NCBI RefSeq assembly: GCF_000174815.1
Contig: NZ_ACNN01000024.1
Span: forward strand, 1-64,000
Direction: 5' to 3'
Source: Porphyromonas endodontalis ATCC 35406
GTDB lineage: Bacteria > Bacteroidota > Bacteroidia > Bacteroidales > Porphyromonadaceae
DNA: 64,000 bases
Shown here: in pieces, positions 15,833-24,590 of the stretch
Layout of the letters: the number at the start of each line of letters is the position of its first letter
Position numbering within the stretch: the first letter of the stretch is position 1
Notes under the pieces: generated by a model
What the model saw: the letters and a program-made list of their open reading frames with translations, nothing else
Told to the model about the DNA's origin: nothing
Databases searched by the model: none
Program-made: the position numbers and the translations under genes

Positions 15833-17320
15833 TTACTTATTAAAATGAAGTGTATCACTCGAGGTAAAGATGTGAAGCTCCTTACATGATCGGGAAATAG
15901 CTACATAAAAATCTTTCGAAGACGTAATCTGTTCTGCCTCAATTAAAACGACTGTATCAAATTCTAATCCTTTTGTCAGTAAGGTTGTACCAATACATTT
16001 CCCCTCTATTTTTCGTCCAATCTGTCTTATTCGATTCTTATGCTTCTTCATTTCTTCTAATATAAGTGTGCCATTTTCATTGGCAGACTTGAGACAGGCA
16101 AATACAGATGAAAACACATCAGCTCGCTTGGGTTTCCACTTTAAATGATACTTTAGCACCGTAAACAGCTTTAGAAAGGCACTATAGGATGGCGATTTTA
16201 TAATAGAACATACAAGATTCGATAGAGCTTCGGACTTGGCTTTCTCTGTGGCATCACGCTTCATGATGATCCTTTTATCTGAGATCCAATTATTTACATC
16301 TGACTTTTTGAAAGATAATTCAACCAGTATATCTCGAAGTCTCTTATATGGATTTCGAGATCTAGGAAGCTTTTCTAAAAGGTCGTCTAACGTCTTTGCA
16401 CACTTATAGTATGAAGAGTCATCTATTGCCTCGATAAGTGTAAATTCATTCCGAACATCAATTTGAGGTTTAGCTGTAGATCGATCGGAGATTGTACCTC
16501 GAGGTATTCCCTCGTAATCTATATAACTGGGGAAGATAACAAGTATACTATTACTCCTTTGGCTTAGAGCTGCTAGAAAAGGCCCTAACTCCCTTAAGAA
16601 AAACTCTGGTCGCTGTTGTATCTGCGTATTATATATAAAACAGCATGCCTCATTATTTGTAACAAGATTGATACAGCTGTCTTTAGATAAAGATTGTCTC
16701 ATGCCAAGAATGAGTTGACCTAGATTTTCTTTTCCTGAATTCTTCCATCTCCAAGGAGTTTGAAGGAAATCGTAGCGGTTAAAAGATAATAGGTCTTTCT
16801 CAAAATCTACAATGGGTTGAGCAAAATCAAATATGCCTTGTAAAGGGTCTCCTAGTAGATGGGTGGGTAGTTCCTCAGACATTAATATGATGATTTTATG
16901 CTGGTCTAATGTACAATCCTGATACTCATCTACATATAGATGAGAGTAGCTTTGAGCGACAATGCGTCTAACCGCAGGTTTAGAGAATATGTGTACAGCA
17001 ATTTTCTCTATTTGTTGAAAGAAGCTCTCGTTTTCTTGATTAGGGACATCTGTTCTTTTACATAGAGTTAAAACATATCTCTGAATGAATCCACAGATAG
17101 TTTCAATGGCGTATTTTTTAGGAGGGATACCTTGTTCTCGGAACTTCTTCTTTAGGGAAGCAATACCTGCATGTGTATGAGTGAGGATTAGTTGAGGCTT
17201 GTTTGCTTCAACTGAACTGACCATCTGAGCGATGCTATAAGTTTTTCCGTGTCCAGCAGGAGCAATCAACAGTCCCTTAGGGTCACTTAAAAATTCAAGT
17301 AAAACTTCATTGTTATTCAT
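15833..17320 (-). CDS. UvrD-like superfamily 1 helicase (GajB-like)
   Basis: A 495-residue SF1A helicase. Walker A is APAGHGKTYS (about residues 20-29), Walker B YVDEYQDC (about 133-140), a motif III-like LLGDPLQGIFDF follows, motif V TKGLEFDTVVL (about 456-466) and motif VI VAISRSCKEL (about 477-486). It is compact, without large 1B/2B insertions, and its size is close to GajB of Gabija, which unwinds or senses DNA termini with the GajA nuclease. It overlaps the TOPRIM-bearing ORF by 8 bp, so coupling with that nuclease is likely. A plain repair helicase is the alternative. Confidence 0.8.
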   Translation of the reverse strand: MNNNEVLLEFLSDPKGLLIAPAGHGKTYSIAQMVSSVEANKPQLILTHTHAGIASLKKKFREQGIPPKKYAIETICGFIQRYVLTLCKRTDVPNQENESFFQQIEKIAVHIFSKPAVRRIVAQSYSHLYVDEYQDCTLDQHKIIILMSEELPTHLLGDPLQGIFDFAQPIVDFEKDLLSFNRYDFLQTPWRWKNSGKENLGQLILGMRQSLSKDSCINLVTNNEACCFIYNTQIQQRPEFFLRELGPFLAALSQRSNSILVIFPSYIDYEGIPRGTISDRSTAKPQIDVRNEFTLIEAIDDSSYYKCAKTLDDLLEKLPRSRNPYKRLRDILVELSFKKSDVNNWISDKRIIMKRDATEKAKSEALSNLVCSIIKSPSYSAFLKLFTVLKYHLKWKPKRADVFSSVFACLKSANENGTLILEEMKKHKNRIRQIGRKIEGKCIGTTLLTKGLEFDTVVLIEAEQITSSKDFYVAISRSCKELHIFTSSDTLHFNK

Positions 17321-18383
17321 TTATCCAATCAAATAGCATTTTGAGTTCTTTGCGTAATGTTTTATCTTTTTCTATTGTATGCATATGCAAGAACAAAATA
17401 TTTCCAAGGTGTTCTCCATCTGTAATGGTCTTATACCATCCTTTTTTCTTTGCTTGCTCTCCAAGTTTTTGTCTGACTTCGAGCTGTCGTTCGCCAATTG
17501 TATTATTCAATTCAGAGATTGACTGAATACCATTAAGGCAGGAGACGACAGCCTCCTCTGCCAGTATGTCTTTTGCTAATTGAGCTAACTCTATTATAAT
17601 ATTCCAAGGAACATCATTAAATAGTTGTTGTTCAAGTGCATTTCCAGCATCACAAATTGCCATACGAACCCCAGCACAAATTGCCTCCTCCTTAGAGGAA
17701 AGAATGTTCTTATTATCATCGTCATTAAAGGTGATAACGTCAAATCCTTTGGAGGTAAGCCAAATTGCATATCGGTAGAAATTATCGCCTCCTTTGGAAT
17801 CTACAACTGCTATAGATCGAGCAGATAAGCCAAGCTTACCTTCTTTTTGAAGGTGATGATCTAATGCACGAATAATCCCATGCTCTGTGGCTCCTTCACA
17901 AAGAATAACTCTCCTTGCAAAGAAGGCCTCAGGTTGAGAACGAAGAAGACCTTGCAATTCTGGTTCAAATTGATGAAAGGAGCTAGAGTCTTTCTTCATT
18001 AGATAAATAGAATTGGCTTTACTCTCAACAACAACATCTCTAGAATGAGTTGTTACGAAGATTTGACCCTGATCTACTTGTGAGAGTTTGTTGATAATGG
18101 TTCGGATTCTGTCTGGCTCTAGTCCTTGCTCAATTTCATCAATAAGAATAATTCCACCAGCTTTGGCTAAAGTTAGTTGTACAGCGATAGAGAGCAGCCT
18201 CTTGCTACCCTTACCATACATTCCCAAAGGTCGATTTTGACCGTCGTGCAGTGTTATATTACTTTCCGTATAAGCATTACCCTTGTATTCCAAAGATGTT
18301 TTTAAGTCGTTAAACTCTATACCTAAATGCAATGCTTGTTGTTTAATTTCTGACGCAACTTTCTCAAACTCCTGAAAACTCAT
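17313..18383 (-). CDS. OLD-type nuclease, C-terminal part: ATPase Walker B and TOPRIM (GajA-like)
   Basis: 356 residues carrying the second half of an OLD-family protein. An ABC signature-like GKGSKRLLSIAVQ and Walker B GGIILIDEIEQGLEP lie at about residues 57-90, a switch His in VTTHSRD near 114, and a TOPRIM nuclease domain from about 158 with VILCEGATEH (the conserved Glu) and later VVDSKGG and TFNDDDN (acidic metal ligands). There is no Walker A; that is on the preceding ORF. The frame is open for about 15 codons upstream of this ATG, so the ATG is probably a by-product of a frameshift rather than a true start. Together the two ORFs make about 560 residues, close to GajA size. Confidence 0.8.
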   Translation of the reverse strand: MSFQEFEKVASEIKQQALHLGIEFNDLKTSLEYKGNAYTESNITLHDGQNRPLGMYGKGSKRLLSIAVQLTLAKAGGIILIDEIEQGLEPDRIRTIINKLSQVDQGQIFVTTHSRDVVVESKANSIYLMKKDSSSFHQFEPELQGLLRSQPEAFFARRVILCEGATEHGIIRALDHHLQKEGKLGLSARSIAVVDSKGGDNFYRYAIWLTSKGFDVITFNDDDNKNILSSKEEAICAGVRMAICDAGNALEQQLFNDVPWNIIIELAQLAKDILAEEAVVSCLNGIQSISELNNTIGERQLEVRQKLGEQAKKKGWYKTITDGEHLGNILFLHMHTIEKDKTLRKELKMLFDWINE

Positions 18384-18391
18384 GTTAGACG

Positions 18392-18997
18392 CTATAGATT
18401 GGTAGGCTTGGCGAACAACATTTCTATTGTATCAGGTGCATCTAAGCCTTTCTTGAGTAAAGCATACAACGGAGAAAGTTTATTGTACGAGAAATGATTA
18501 TCAGCATAGTCTGCAATCATAAACATATCAAGAAGAGCTCTATCTCGATGGCTAATCTCAATATCATCTTGCTCTCTTTCGTTTACAACATACCATTTGG
18601 GCTGTAGTGTGTCATCTACAACCAGTTTTATAGTTAGAATATCTTCCTCCTCTGCAGATGGCTCTCCTCCACTCTTAGAAATGTCATCTATAATTTCTCT
18701 ATTGATAAGGAGTCTTTTATAAAGCCCATACTTGGCTTCAGAGAGTAGCTTATCTGGGACACAGCGCAAAGAAACTTCTATTTCTATTGGCTTAGTTGTG
18801 TCCAAGTTATAGAAGTCTGTATCTGCAAATGTATTATTCCATGCAGGAGAAAGCACTAAAGAGATTGCCTTGAGTATAGTCGACTTACCAGAGTCACCTC
18901 TTCCAATAAGAACAATCAAATTGGTGTCATCGAAGCATTGTTCAAACTGCTCAATACCTCTGAAATGACTAATTTTAAGCTGATGTATCCTTGCCAT
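18392..18997 (-). CDS. OLD-type nuclease, N-terminal part: ATPase Walker A
   Basis: 201 residues starting ARIHQLKISHFRGIEQFEQ, the usual opening of OLD/RecF-like ATPases, followed by Walker A LIGRGDSGKSTILKAI (about residues 30-45). It lacks Walker B, signature and TOPRIM, which lie on the next ORF in another frame. The last eight residues look out of frame: shifting one base at the AAA run at 18421-18423 joins ...DAPDTIE to VVRQAYQSIASN and on into the downstream ORF. So this is the front half of a broken or recoded gene. It starts 3 bp after the methylase-helicase gene. Confidence 0.8.
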   Translation of the reverse strand: MARIHQLKISHFRGIEQFEQCFDDTNLIVLIGRGDSGKSTILKAISLVLSPAWNNTFADTDFYNLDTTKPIEIEVSLRCVPDKLLSEAKYGLYKRLLINREIIDDISKSGGEPSAEEEDILTIKLVVDDTLQPKWYVVNEREQDDIEISHRDRALLDMFMIADYADNHFSYNKLSPLYALLKKGLDAPDTIEMLFAKPTNL

Positions 18998-19000
18998 AAT

Positions 19001-22000
19001 CTATTTCATTTCTTTGATTGAACCCTCGATGAAGGCTATTTCCTCTTTAGATAGTCCATACTTAGCATAGAGTTGCTGATCTATTTCAGGAATAGATTTA
19101 CTCCAATCGATATCTGACTGTGTCGTAAAATCCTGGAGAGGAACAAATCGATAAGTCTTGCTTGTGGCATCATGGCTTGTTTTGGATAGGCTATGCATAA
19201 AGCGAGTAAATTTAGTTCTCAGATAAGCGGAAGCATTTATGGCATGTTTTTCATTCATCTGAAGTCCAATGCCAATGAAGAGATAGGCTTCTGTACATAT
19301 GCTTTGAGGTGGACAAACTTCTGAGTTTAGATTATCATCATTGAGTTCCGTACCAATGTTATTTGCTCGAGGTACAAGTACCTTCCATAGACCTATTGCC
19401 TCCAAATTGTTTGTAACCAAAGAAGAAGGAATGAAGCCTTTACTCAAACCTTTACCGATACAGGATATATCACCATCTTGAATTTCTAAGTGCCAATTAG
19501 GGGTCTTAATTATATTACTTTCTATACCAAAAGGTTTTCTCTTTGACATATGTTGAGATAAAGGAATAAAACACATAGCCCCTGTAACCTTCTCCAATAT
19601 GGAGATTGCCTCTTGATGGCGAACAAACATTTCTAACCCATCAGTTTTGATCGAACGTGCTTGAGATACTATCTCCTTACTCCCTCTGTTAGAGACAACT
19701 TCGGGAAGAGTAAGCGTATTGTCAAAGTTATTGTCTCTGACAATAAAGCAAATCCCTCCACGGTTATTCGTATCGGGGAAGACCTCATCAGGACGTTGGT
19801 AATCATACAAAAGTTTGATATGCTTATCTGTGAGCATAGAAGCTCTAAATTCATCCAACCCTTTCCCACCAGTATACCATCGAGCAGGCATAATTATAGA
19901 TGTATAGGTTGTTGATACCTCCTTAGCAATAGTTACAAACTCTTGATATATTGGTTTTGCGCTAGCTGCTGCTCCACCATCAGCTTGTTGATAAGGTGGA
20001 TTTCCTATTACGAGATCAAAGTTCATGTCTTTGAGTTGTTGTATTAGTGATTCTTTGCGCTCAGGGTTGAGCAGTTCGTATGTTGTAAAGGTTGAAAGGA
20101 CCTGTTTGGTATCAAGCCCAAGCAAATTGTATACTTTTCTAGTAAACTCATAGCTTACACTTGATGTAGGTAGAGCATAGACATTTCTACCAATGTTTGT
20201 GCCATATTGGGAAATAAGTGCCCTAGTAAACTCTCCCTGTTTAGATGCAATATCTAATATTTTAGTTTCACTTGTTATGGTGTCATTGCCTAGAGCATTG
20301 AGCATCTCTAGAGCCACTGATTGAGGTGTTACTATTTCAGATGAAGATAGGCGACCAAACTTAGCCATCGCGACTTCTACACGTTTCATTGGTGTGAGTG
20401 TTTCATCTCTCATCAAACCATTTAGGTTCTCAATCTTGTAATCAAGACCTCGCAGGGAGAATACGTTGCTCTTCTGTTGCACAAGCTTGAGGATAGACAC
20501 GTTTAGACCTACATGTCCTGCTATACGCTTGTTCTCCTCACTACTTTCTATAGATGTAATTATAGTTTGAAGTGAGTCAACAAAACTCTCTGAGAGGAAA
20601 GCATAGAAGAGTATTTGAGCATAGTAGGTCGCGAGCTTTTTGCCCATTAGATTGTCTGTATTCTCTTCTTCATCCACTTGAGGGATCGGATGTCTATCTG
20701 TATCTTCAGGATTATCTTGTTTTTGATCGGGCTCTTTTTCCAAATCTAATTCCACCTCCTCTCCAGTCACAGCCTTAATATTTATTCCCTTAGATGCATC
20801 AATAGGATTCAATAAAGATATGGCATTCCGCAACGTCTCATCTGCTAGGAGCATGTAGTCCAATGGAATATCTGATGCTTCGTCCATGACACTGCGATTA
20901 GCAGAATAAGCTCGCACAGCATCCATCACATCGGTAGCACTTACACGTTGTAAACCATTACTACCGATGGTTACAATAGGAGAATATTCGAGTTCACATT
21001 CGATACGCCTGCGTAGCTCTTCATTTCCACGTTGTTCAGTATTGGCATTGTAGATTTGGGAACGTTGCTCTTGTAAACGGAACATGCGATTGGGATTGAA
21101 ATCAACAAGAAGTGTCTGTGGCTTCATGTTATACTTGATGCTTTCCCCATTATCACTTACAAGAGTACGGACGTATTGGTTCTGTAAACGGAATACAGCT
21201 TGATCGTATTCTTGAGGAGATGCAGAGTCTTTAAGGTATAGCATCGTGTCCCATTCTTTGACGGTACTACCAGTGAGCATCCGGTTGACGGTAAGAGTAA
21301 TTGTCTTTGTATCATCTTGTTCGTATTGCTCTATTTTGCTTTTTACAGATTCCGTTGTTGGATATAGACGTTCACCTTCAAGACCAGCGATATTAATGAC
21401 AGCATAGTCTCCAAGGTGATTAAAGTCATGCCTTTTTACCTCAAGTAAAGACTCCATCGCATCACAAGATGCACGATAAGGCAGAACAAATACCATATGC
21501 CTACACATCTTACCTTGCTGGATTTCTTTAAGTCCAAGGAAATTCAGAATGTGTACATCTGATTTAGACCCATCAATAGCGTGGAGTAAGTCCAATATCT
21601 CTGTTTCGTGAGTAAACTTACGATGTAGTTGCCCCTTTTTGTCTTCTGAAATAGATTGAGGACGCATCAGCTCGGACAAGTTACTCGAAAAACCATCTCT
21701 ACGCAAAGTTTCCAAACGCTCACGAGAAGATTGATTAGGCAAGAAAGCAAATCGCACCATTTGAGGAAATCCATAGTATGGATTATCCCACTCTTTGAAA
21801 TCATCTGAGAAGACATGTTCTTGATCCCACTGAGCCTGTGCTTCTACAATGTCTGAGAACTGATAGAATGCAATTATATCGTCTTCGGTAAATTCACTTC
21901 CCATCAAGATCCGATAGGGAGTTCCTGATAGATGAATACGCACTCGAGACCTCAACTCTTTGAGTTCTGAGCTTTGCTCATAGGTTTCAGCTGTATCTAA

Positions 22001-22942
22001 GCCTTTAAGCTCAGCCTCAAGTTCCTTTTTCTTAGATAGATTGAGTACACGACCATACTCTTCTGCTCTTGCTCCATAATGGCTTTCGTCAATAAGAAGC
22101 AGGTCTATTTCTCGTTCAAACAACGTTCGGTGCTTAGCCTTAATCTCTTGCCCCATTAGATCTTGTAAGGTCAAGAATACTACCGCTTTCTTATTATGTA
22201 GCGTAGTATTTAGAATGCACTCATCCTGCAACAAAGTCTCACTGTCCAAGAATACGTAGTCTACAAACTTGACATGGCTTTCTACTGTACATTTCCATTC
22301 TGTCTTTACATCAGCTTTGGCTGATACTACTACTACCAACTTCGCATCTATTTCAAGGGCGCAGCACATTGAAGTAAAACTTTTGCCAAAGCGCATTACG
22401 GCATACATCAATAGATTACTTCGTCCCTTAGCTAACGCAGATTTGAATCGTTCGATTGTCTCTAATTGGTTGGGACGAGGCTCGTAAGTTTTGTCACGCT
22501 TATAGGTATAGTTAATAGGAATACGCCCATTCTCAAAGGAATAGTAGGTATACTTCTGCAGCCTATCCTTATAAGCTTGTTGAATATCAGAGATTGCTAG
22601 TGCAATATCATCTTCCGTTGCGCCTAGAAAGAATTCATTCGAGAAATATAAATCTTGAGTTAGATTATCCCGAAGCAATCTGATACGACCACACTCTGTT
22701 TCTAGATATTGATGTACTGCATAATCTCTGAAGTATGTTGACTCATTGACCTTTGCCTTTTCCACATACCGTTTCTCTAGATCAGGGAAATGCCGTCTCC
22801 ATTCTTCCAAACGCTTCATTACGGGTCTATATGTATCCCCGACCTTTAAATAATTAGGTATGGTGCCTGTCGAAAAAGCATATATGTGTGGCTCTACACG
22901 ACCAATGATGAGCTGTTGTATTAAAAAAGTAGTATTTTCCAT
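19001..22942 (-). CDS. GIY-YIG / SF2 helicase / N6-adenine methylase fusion (restriction-modification type)
   Basis: A 1313-residue polypeptide with three enzymatic modules. Residues about 17-90 look like a GIY-YIG nuclease of the T5orf172 kind (HIYAFSTGTIPNYLKVGDT, then R-rich helix). Residues about 155-650 are a DEAD-like translocase: motif I AVMRFGKSFT (181-190), DESH box (285-288), LSGTPYR and a motif VI-like FRLQNQYVR. Residues about 880-1100 are a class gamma methylase with motif I ILDIASKQGEF and NPPY at 981-984. The C-terminal 200 residues may recognise the DNA target. This is the order of single-chain ATP-driven restriction-modification enzymes, but with GIY-YIG in place of PD-(D/E)xK. 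It abuts the next gene upstream by one base. Confidence 0.8.
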   Translation of the reverse strand: MENTTFLIQQLIIGRVEPHIYAFSTGTIPNYLKVGDTYRPVMKRLEEWRRHFPDLEKRYVEKAKVNESTYFRDYAVHQYLETECGRIRLLRDNLTQDLYFSNEFFLGATEDDIALAISDIQQAYKDRLQKYTYYSFENGRIPINYTYKRDKTYEPRPNQLETIERFKSALAKGRSNLLMYAVMRFGKSFTSMCCALEIDAKLVVVVSAKADVKTEWKCTVESHVKFVDYVFLDSETLLQDECILNTTLHNKKAVVFLTLQDLMGQEIKAKHRTLFEREIDLLLIDESHYGARAEEYGRVLNLSKKKELEAELKGLDTAETYEQSSELKELRSRVRIHLSGTPYRILMGSEFTEDDIIAFYQFSDIVEAQAQWDQEHVFSDDFKEWDNPYYGFPQMVRFAFLPNQSSRERLETLRRDGFSSNLSELMRPQSISEDKKGQLHRKFTHETEILDLLHAIDGSKSDVHILNFLGLKEIQQGKMCRHMVFVLPYRASCDAMESLLEVKRHDFNHLGDYAVINIAGLEGERLYPTTESVKSKIEQYEQDDTKTITLTVNRMLTGSTVKEWDTMLYLKDSASPQEYDQAVFRLQNQYVRTLVSDNGESIKYNMKPQTLLVDFNPNRMFRLQEQRSQIYNANTEQRGNEELRRRIECELEYSPIVTIGSNGLQRVSATDVMDAVRAYSANRSVMDEASDIPLDYMLLADETLRNAISLLNPIDASKGINIKAVTGEEVELDLEKEPDQKQDNPEDTDRHPIPQVDEEENTDNLMGKKLATYYAQILFYAFLSESFVDSLQTIITSIESSEENKRIAGHVGLNVSILKLVQQKSNVFSLRGLDYKIENLNGLMRDETLTPMKRVEVAMAKFGRLSSSEIVTPQSVALEMLNALGNDTITSETKILDIASKQGEFTRALISQYGTNIGRNVYALPTSSVSYEFTRKVYNLLGLDTKQVLSTFTTYELLNPERKESLIQQLKDMNFDLVIGNPPYQQADGGAAASAKPIYQEFVTIAKEVSTTYTSIIMPARWYTGGKGLDEFRASMLTDKHIKLLYDYQRPDEVFPDTNNRGGICFIVRDNNFDNTLTLPEVVSNRGSKEIVSQARSIKTDGLEMFVRHQEAISILEKVTGAMCFIPLSQHMSKRKPFGIESNIIKTPNWHLEIQDGDISCIGKGLSKGFIPSSLVTNNLEAIGLWKVLVPRANNIGTELNDDNLNSEVCPPQSICTEAYLFIGIGLQMNEKHAINASAYLRTKFTRFMHSLSKTSHDATSKTYRFVPLQDFTTQSDIDWSKSIPEIDQQLYAKYGLSKEEIAFIEGSIKEMK

Positions 22943-23910
22943 TATTGTTTCTTTGCATAAAGGGAACGAAATTCAATTGTTTCGTGTTTCTCCCAATCCA
23001 TAATTTTTACAGGTATACCATTATGCTTACTCGGATTATTTGTTTTGCATCCTTCACAAATGACCATTTTTTCTTCGTTGAATAAATCACTATCATCTTT
23101 ATCGATGACACCATGTCTACAAGAGTTTGGGATAACCATCTTCAAACCATCCATTTGAAATATATTCCAAGAAATAATCTTAGCAATCTCAATTTGCTTA
23201 TCTATTGAGGGGAATTCTCCCCAACGTTCTTCATAATACTCCAGGAAGCTATAGAAAAGATTCTCTCTTGCTAGTAACACGTTGTCTCCTTGCCAATCAT
23301 ATCCGTAAGTTGTTTGAAAGGACTTAAGAGTCCATGTCATCCAATCACATAGATTTGATACATTTTCATTGACAATCCTAATTTTTCGATCCAGTAATCC
23401 GATTCTCTGTGATAATGGGATTAGCTCTCCTGAAGTAGTATCATAGCGACTTACCAAGTATGGAGCTTCTCCACAAGTAATCTCAAGACAATTACGTAAA
23501 ATATAATCTTGCCAAGTTACTCCTTCGGCAAAGCGTATAGGTTCTGCGCAAGCACACCAAACATGCTTGCCATCTACGTAGTCTGTTTTATTGAAGTTAC
23601 TATCTTTCGCTCTATAGCGTTCGTCTCCAGCGTTGCACATATCGTTACAGACCCAAGCAGGTGTAAAGATTTCTGCTTTTTCGATGGTACGTTTCTTTTT
23701 CTGAGCCTTTGTTTTTAAGATTCGAGGCATAATAACCTGACCATAACTACCAGTTACAGAGTGAGTCTCAATAAAATCATTAACTTCAAAACCCAGTCCT
23801 AATTCTGAATAGTCAGATGAAGCCCAAAAGATATTTTTTTCTGTAGTATGATCCTTCAGGAGTTCTGTTAGTATTTCTTTGGGCAATCTATCTTCAAGTA
23901 TATCTATCAT
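22942..23910 (-). CDS. Methylase-related subunit of the defence operon
   Basis: 322 residues, annotated by resemblance to degenerate N6-methylase subunits. EIFTPAWVCNDMCN (about residues 80-93) recalls the motif X region of type I/ISP methylases, CLEITCGEAPYL (about 142-153) recalls motif I, and NIFQMDG recalls the NIFGIDI motif, but no NPPY catalytic motif is seen. Several Cys residues cluster near the C-terminus (VICEGCKTNNPSKH). It is the first gene of the operon and its stop overlaps the start of the helicase-methylase gene by one base, so it is probably a partner or specificity subunit of that enzyme. It is unlikely to methylate alone. Confidence 0.6.
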   Translation of the reverse strand: MIDILEDRLPKEILTELLKDHTTEKNIFWASSDYSELGLGFEVNDFIETHSVTGSYGQVIMPRILKTKAQKKKRTIEKAEIFTPAWVCNDMCNAGDERYRAKDSNFNKTDYVDGKHVWCACAEPIRFAEGVTWQDYILRNCLEITCGEAPYLVSRYDTTSGELIPLSQRIGLLDRKIRIVNENVSNLCDWMTWTLKSFQTTYGYDWQGDNVLLARENLFYSFLEYYEERWGEFPSIDKQIEIAKIISWNIFQMDGLKMVIPNSCRHGVIDKDDSDLFNEEKMVICEGCKTNNPSKHNGIPVKIMDWEKHETIEFRSLYAKKQ

Positions 23911-24269
23911 TTATTTATCAAAACCTTGGAAACGTTATGAGTTCAGGGTATTTAATGAGAGGAGTAAGGTTGTCTTTTCAAATAGCAATATTTTATAGCT
24001 TACCTCTAAATAGCAATCGAATACCTACCTTCCCTGTCCTCTTCTTCAAGAGGTTCCTCTGGAGATTGCTACACATTCTCTGTAGTCCCTCTTTGTTTTA
24101 CCTACAAAAATACAAACTAATAGGCAGGAATAAGAATAAATGTAAGAGTTTTTGAGTCAGTGGATAGATTTTCATGAGAAACGCACGTCCATGACAGTCG
24201 ATTTCACTGTTTTTCTCGCTGTTGGAGTACTGGAGTACTTCACCATTTATCATTATTCATCACTAGACG
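23911..24269. other. Intergenic region between divergent defence operon and effector gene
   Basis: AT-rich DNA with no convincing gene. CAAAAATA at 24105-24112 (TATTTTTG leftward) is a possible -7 box for the defence operon, 195 bp upstream of its first gene, without a clear -33 partner. A 72-codon open frame at 23937-24155 has no coding character. Confidence 0.4.
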
Positions 24270-24300
24270 TTGTGTGTCATCATTCTAACCCATACATTTG
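24270..24300 (+). promoter_or_regulatory. Promoter upstream of the effector-immunity pair
   Basis: GTTG ending at 24272, a 20-bp spacer and TACATTTG at 24293-24300 form a good Bacteroidota promoter. The predicted transcript starts with a hairpin, GAGCCTTT (24309-24316) pairing with AAAGGCTC (24330-24337), about 250 nt before the effector gene. A second -7-like TATTTTTG lies at 24431-24438. The sequence ACATTTGCAGTGTC is echoed at 26232 downstream of the pair. Confidence 0.6.
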
Positions 24301-24590
24301 CAGTGTCAGAGCCTTTCATTAGGGATCCCAAAGGCTCGCCAAACATCATAAATAACAATGCAACATCGATGCTGGAATCTGCAACCTGCTCTGTGTGATT
24401 GAGATTGGAATCTGTATACCACCTTTTTTGTATTTTTGCTGGCGTATTAGAGAGCGTCGGCAGAAACTGAGATTTGCTTCGTTTCTCTGGAGATCATTGA
24501 GTGATGAAGAGCTCCCCCTTAACGACGAGTTTTAGTAGACAGGTGCCGAGAAATTCAATCCTCTAACTTAAGAATAATGAGTACAAGTAT

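Larger units (their letters stand above)
15833..23910 (-). other. Composite defence operon (methylase/helicase/OLD nuclease/UvrD helicase)
   Basis: Five leftward ORFs are packed with 1-bp overlap, 3-bp gap, 8-bp gap and 8-bp overlap, so one transcript is likely. The first two resemble a restriction-modification pair, the last three an OLD ATPase-TOPRIM nuclease (split) and a UvrD-like helicase, as in Gabija. The lower GC and island position beside tRNA-Ser suggest horizontal acquisition. Whether the five act as one system or as two stacked ones is open. Confidence 0.7.

Noticed and set aside
23937-24155. 72-codon open frame upstream of the effector gene
   Set aside because: AT-rich frame with no protein-like pattern, in the intergenic spacer.
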